From: Nematostella vectensis
Lineage: Eukaryota > Cnidaria > Anthozoa > Actiniaria > Edwardsiidae
Direction of reading: 5' to 3'
Assembly: GCF_932526225.1 (NCBI RefSeq)
Contig: NC_064040.1
Coordinates: 312,001-376,000 of the forward strand
Length of the DNA: 64,000 bases
Notes under the pieces: generated by a model
Database searches by the model: none
What the model was told of the DNA's origin: nothing
The model's input: the letters and a program-made list of their open reading frames with translations, nothing else
Made by a program: the position numbers and the translations under genes
Shown here: piece by piece, positions 61,801-64,000 of the stretch
Numbering within the stretch: position 1 is the first letter of the stretch
Layout of the letters: the number at the start of each line of letters is the position of its first letter

Positions 61801-64000
61801 AGAGTACATAAAAATGTCCGTATACCTTCTTTTTATGTCATGACACACCAAGAACAGTATAATTAAGTATCGATATTTAAAAAAAAAAAATAAAGAAAAA
61901 AAAATAGGCTATCAGCGGGAATCGAACCCGGGTCGCTGCGTTAGTAGTCAAGTGCCCGCAACGAAAGACTAACGTTGCATTGCTGAAGGGAATTGTAATG
62001 AAAATTACTTTTAATACTATTGGTATCGTAAACTATCCCAAGCAAAGTCACCATCGGACTGGAGGTTACATTCGGGAAAAGCTTCAGGGTTACATTCGAT
62101 AATTTGTATTACGAGTGTAAACTCCAAAAGGTTACAATCGATAATTTTTTTTCCGAATGTAAATTCCAAAAAGTAACATTAGGAAAAATAAAACAGTATA
62201 CTCGAAAAAAAAGGTATATCAATCTATCGAGCGCTATGCTCTATGTTAGAATCTACTTAATCAAGTTAACCAAGGAATCTAGTTAGTTCTTGTGTGCATA
62301 AAATATGTACAGGATCCTGAACAAAGCATGAGCACATCAAAGATGCTGAGAGTACATAAAAATGTCCCTATACCTTCTTTGTATGTCATGACACACCAAG
62401 AACAGTATAATTAAGTATCGATATTTAAAAAAAAAATAAAGAAAAAAAAATAGGCTATCAGCGGGAATCGAACCCGGGCCGCTGCGTTAGTAGTCAAGTG
62501 CCCGCAAAGAAAGACTAACGTGGCATTGCTGAAGGGAATTGTTATGAAAATTACTTTTAATACTATTGGTATCGTAAACTATCCCAAGCAAAGTCACCAT
62601 CGGACTGGAGGTTACATTCGGGAAAAGCTTCAGGGTTACATTTGGGAATTTGTTTTACGAGTGTAACCTCCAAAAGGTTACAATCGATAATTTTTTTTCC
62701 GAATGTAAATTCCAAAAAGTAACATTAGGAAAATAAAACAGTATACTCGGTAAAAAATTTATATCAATCTATCGAGCGCTATGCTCTATGTTAGAATCTA
62801 CTTAATCAAGTTAACCAAGGAATCTAGTTAGTTCTTGTGTGCATAAAATATGTACAGGATCCTGAACAAAGAATGAGCACATCAAAGATGCTGAGAGTAC
62901 ATAAAAATATCCCTATACCTTCTTTTTATGTCATGACACACCAAGAACAGTATAATTAAGTATCGATATTTAAAAAAAAATAATAAAGAAAAAAAAATAG
63001 GCTATCAGCGGGAATCGAACCCGGGTCGCTTCGTTAGTAGTCAAGTGCCCGCAACGAAAGACTAACGTGGCATTACTAAAGGGAATTGTAATGAAAATTA
63101 CTTTTAATACTATTGGTATCGTAAACTATCCCAAGCAAAGTCACCATCGGTTTGGAGGTTACATTCGGGAAAAGCTTCAGGGTTACATTCGGGAATTTGT
63201 TTTACGAGTGTAACCTCCAAAAGGTTACAATCGATAATTTTTTTTCCGAATGTAAATTCCAAAAAGTAACATTAGTAAAAATAAAACAGTATACTCGAAA
63301 AAAAAGGTATATCAATCTATCGAGCGCTATGCTCTATGTTAGAATCTACTTAATCAAGTTAACCAAGGAATCTAGGTAGTTCTTGTGTGCATAAAATATG
63401 TACAGGATCCTGAACAAAGCATGAGCACATCAAAGATGCTGAGAGTACATAAAAATGTCCCTATACCTTCTTTGTATGTCATGACACACCAAGAACAGTA
63501 TAATTAAGTATCGATATTTAAAAAAAAATAAAGAAAAAAAATAGGCTCTCAGCGGGAATCGAACCCGGGCCGCTGCATTAGTAGTCAAGTGCCCGCTCGA
63601 AAGACTAACGTGGCATTGCTGAAGGGAATTGTAATGAAAATTACTTTTAATACTATTGGTATCGTAAACTATCCCAAGCAAAGTCACCATCGGACTGGAG
63701 GTTACATTCGGGAAACGCTTCAGGGTTACATTCGGGACTTTGTTTTACAAGTGTAACCTCCAAAAGGTTACAATCGATAATTTTTTTTCCGAATGTAAAT
63801 TCCAAAAAGTAACATTAGGAAAATAAAACAGTATACTCGGTAAAAAAGGTATATCAATCTATCGAGCGCTATGCTCTATGTTAGAATCTACTTAATCAAG
63901 TTATCCAAGGAATCTAGTTAGTTCTTGTGTGCATATAATATGTACAGGATCCTGAACAAAGCATGAGCACATCAAAGATGCTGAGAGTACATAAAAATGT
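52814..64000. repeat. Satellite array, right end, with 3271-bp and 1096-bp higher-order duplications
   Basis: Anchors are 52820, 53366, 53914, 54460, 55008, 55553, 56100, 56641, 57189, 57737, 58282, 58824, 59371, 59912, 60460, 61008, 61556, 62104, 62650, 63197 and 63740. Anchors 56100, 56641 and 57189 match 59371, 59912 and 60460 at 3271 bp, sharing 'acattagtaaaaat', 'tatgaacagg', 'gtattattaag' and 'ggaggtcacattc'. Anchors 60460 and 61008 match 61556 and 62104 at 1096 bp, sharing 'aatgtccgtatacc' and 'taacgttgcattg'; the 54460-55008 pair is an older relative of that dimer. The monomers at 55553, 58824 and 62650 share 'aatttatatcaatc'. The array runs off the window end. Confidence 0.95.

Noticed and set aside
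1-64000. CRISPR-like repeat array
   Set aside because: The repeated unit is about 547 bp with no short-repeat/unique-spacer pattern, and the window is eukaryotic.

Overview
This window is almost entirely one eukaryotic satellite DNA array. About 109 head-to-tail copies of an AT-rich monomer of roughly 547 bp (540-552 bp) run from base 1 to base 64000. They are interrupted by one complete-looking non-LTR retrotransposon (40473-44428), one 217-bp foreign insertion (28615-28831) and one 181-bp partial monomer (52633-52813). I place every monomer by the first base of its 'ttgttttacg' word, called the anchor below. No host protein-coding gene is supported. The many 60-95 residue open frames in the array are the same few stretches of satellite read again in each monomer; the recurring ones I traced open at TTG or GTG, not ATG.

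The organism is an animal, most likely an invertebrate. The evidence is the retrotransposon: its single 1149-residue frame has a 2A-like ribosome-skipping motif, a PHD finger, an APE-type endonuclease and a CR1/L2-type reverse transcriptase. From general knowledge, that combination is found in cnidarians, molluscs, echinoderms and lancelets. I cannot name the species.

Each monomer has recognisable parts. On the minus strand there is a tRNA-derived 3' half (anticodon-loop-like segment, T arm with a consensus Pol III B box, acceptor 3' strand), followed at once by a T-run that would act as a Pol III terminator. Next comes a 130-bp block with six or seven copies of an 11-bp word related to GGTTACATTCG, in both orientations, starting at intervals of exactly 18 or 24 bp. 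After that come perfect 10-bp palindromes (CAGGATCCTG with a BamHI site, and TGTCATGACA) and an A-rich tract whose length differences explain most of the monomer length variation.

Layout: 1-3280 is a block repeated at 14244-18620; 3281-14243 is mixed-class monomers; 18621-21900 holds a third copy of part of the first block; 21900-28614 contains a 3266-bp higher-order duplication; 28615-28831 is the foreign insertion; 28832-35200 is mixed monomers; 35201-37540 is four nearly identical monomers; 37541-40472 leads up to the retrotransposon; 40473-44428 is the retrotransposon; 44429-52451 is mixed monomers with a 1094-bp dimer duplication; 52452-52813 is the partial-monomer duplication; 52814-64000 has 3271-bp and 1096-bp higher-order duplications. 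The pattern is ongoing unequal exchange and gene conversion in a tRNA-derived satellite, with a recent retrotransposon insertion in the middle.
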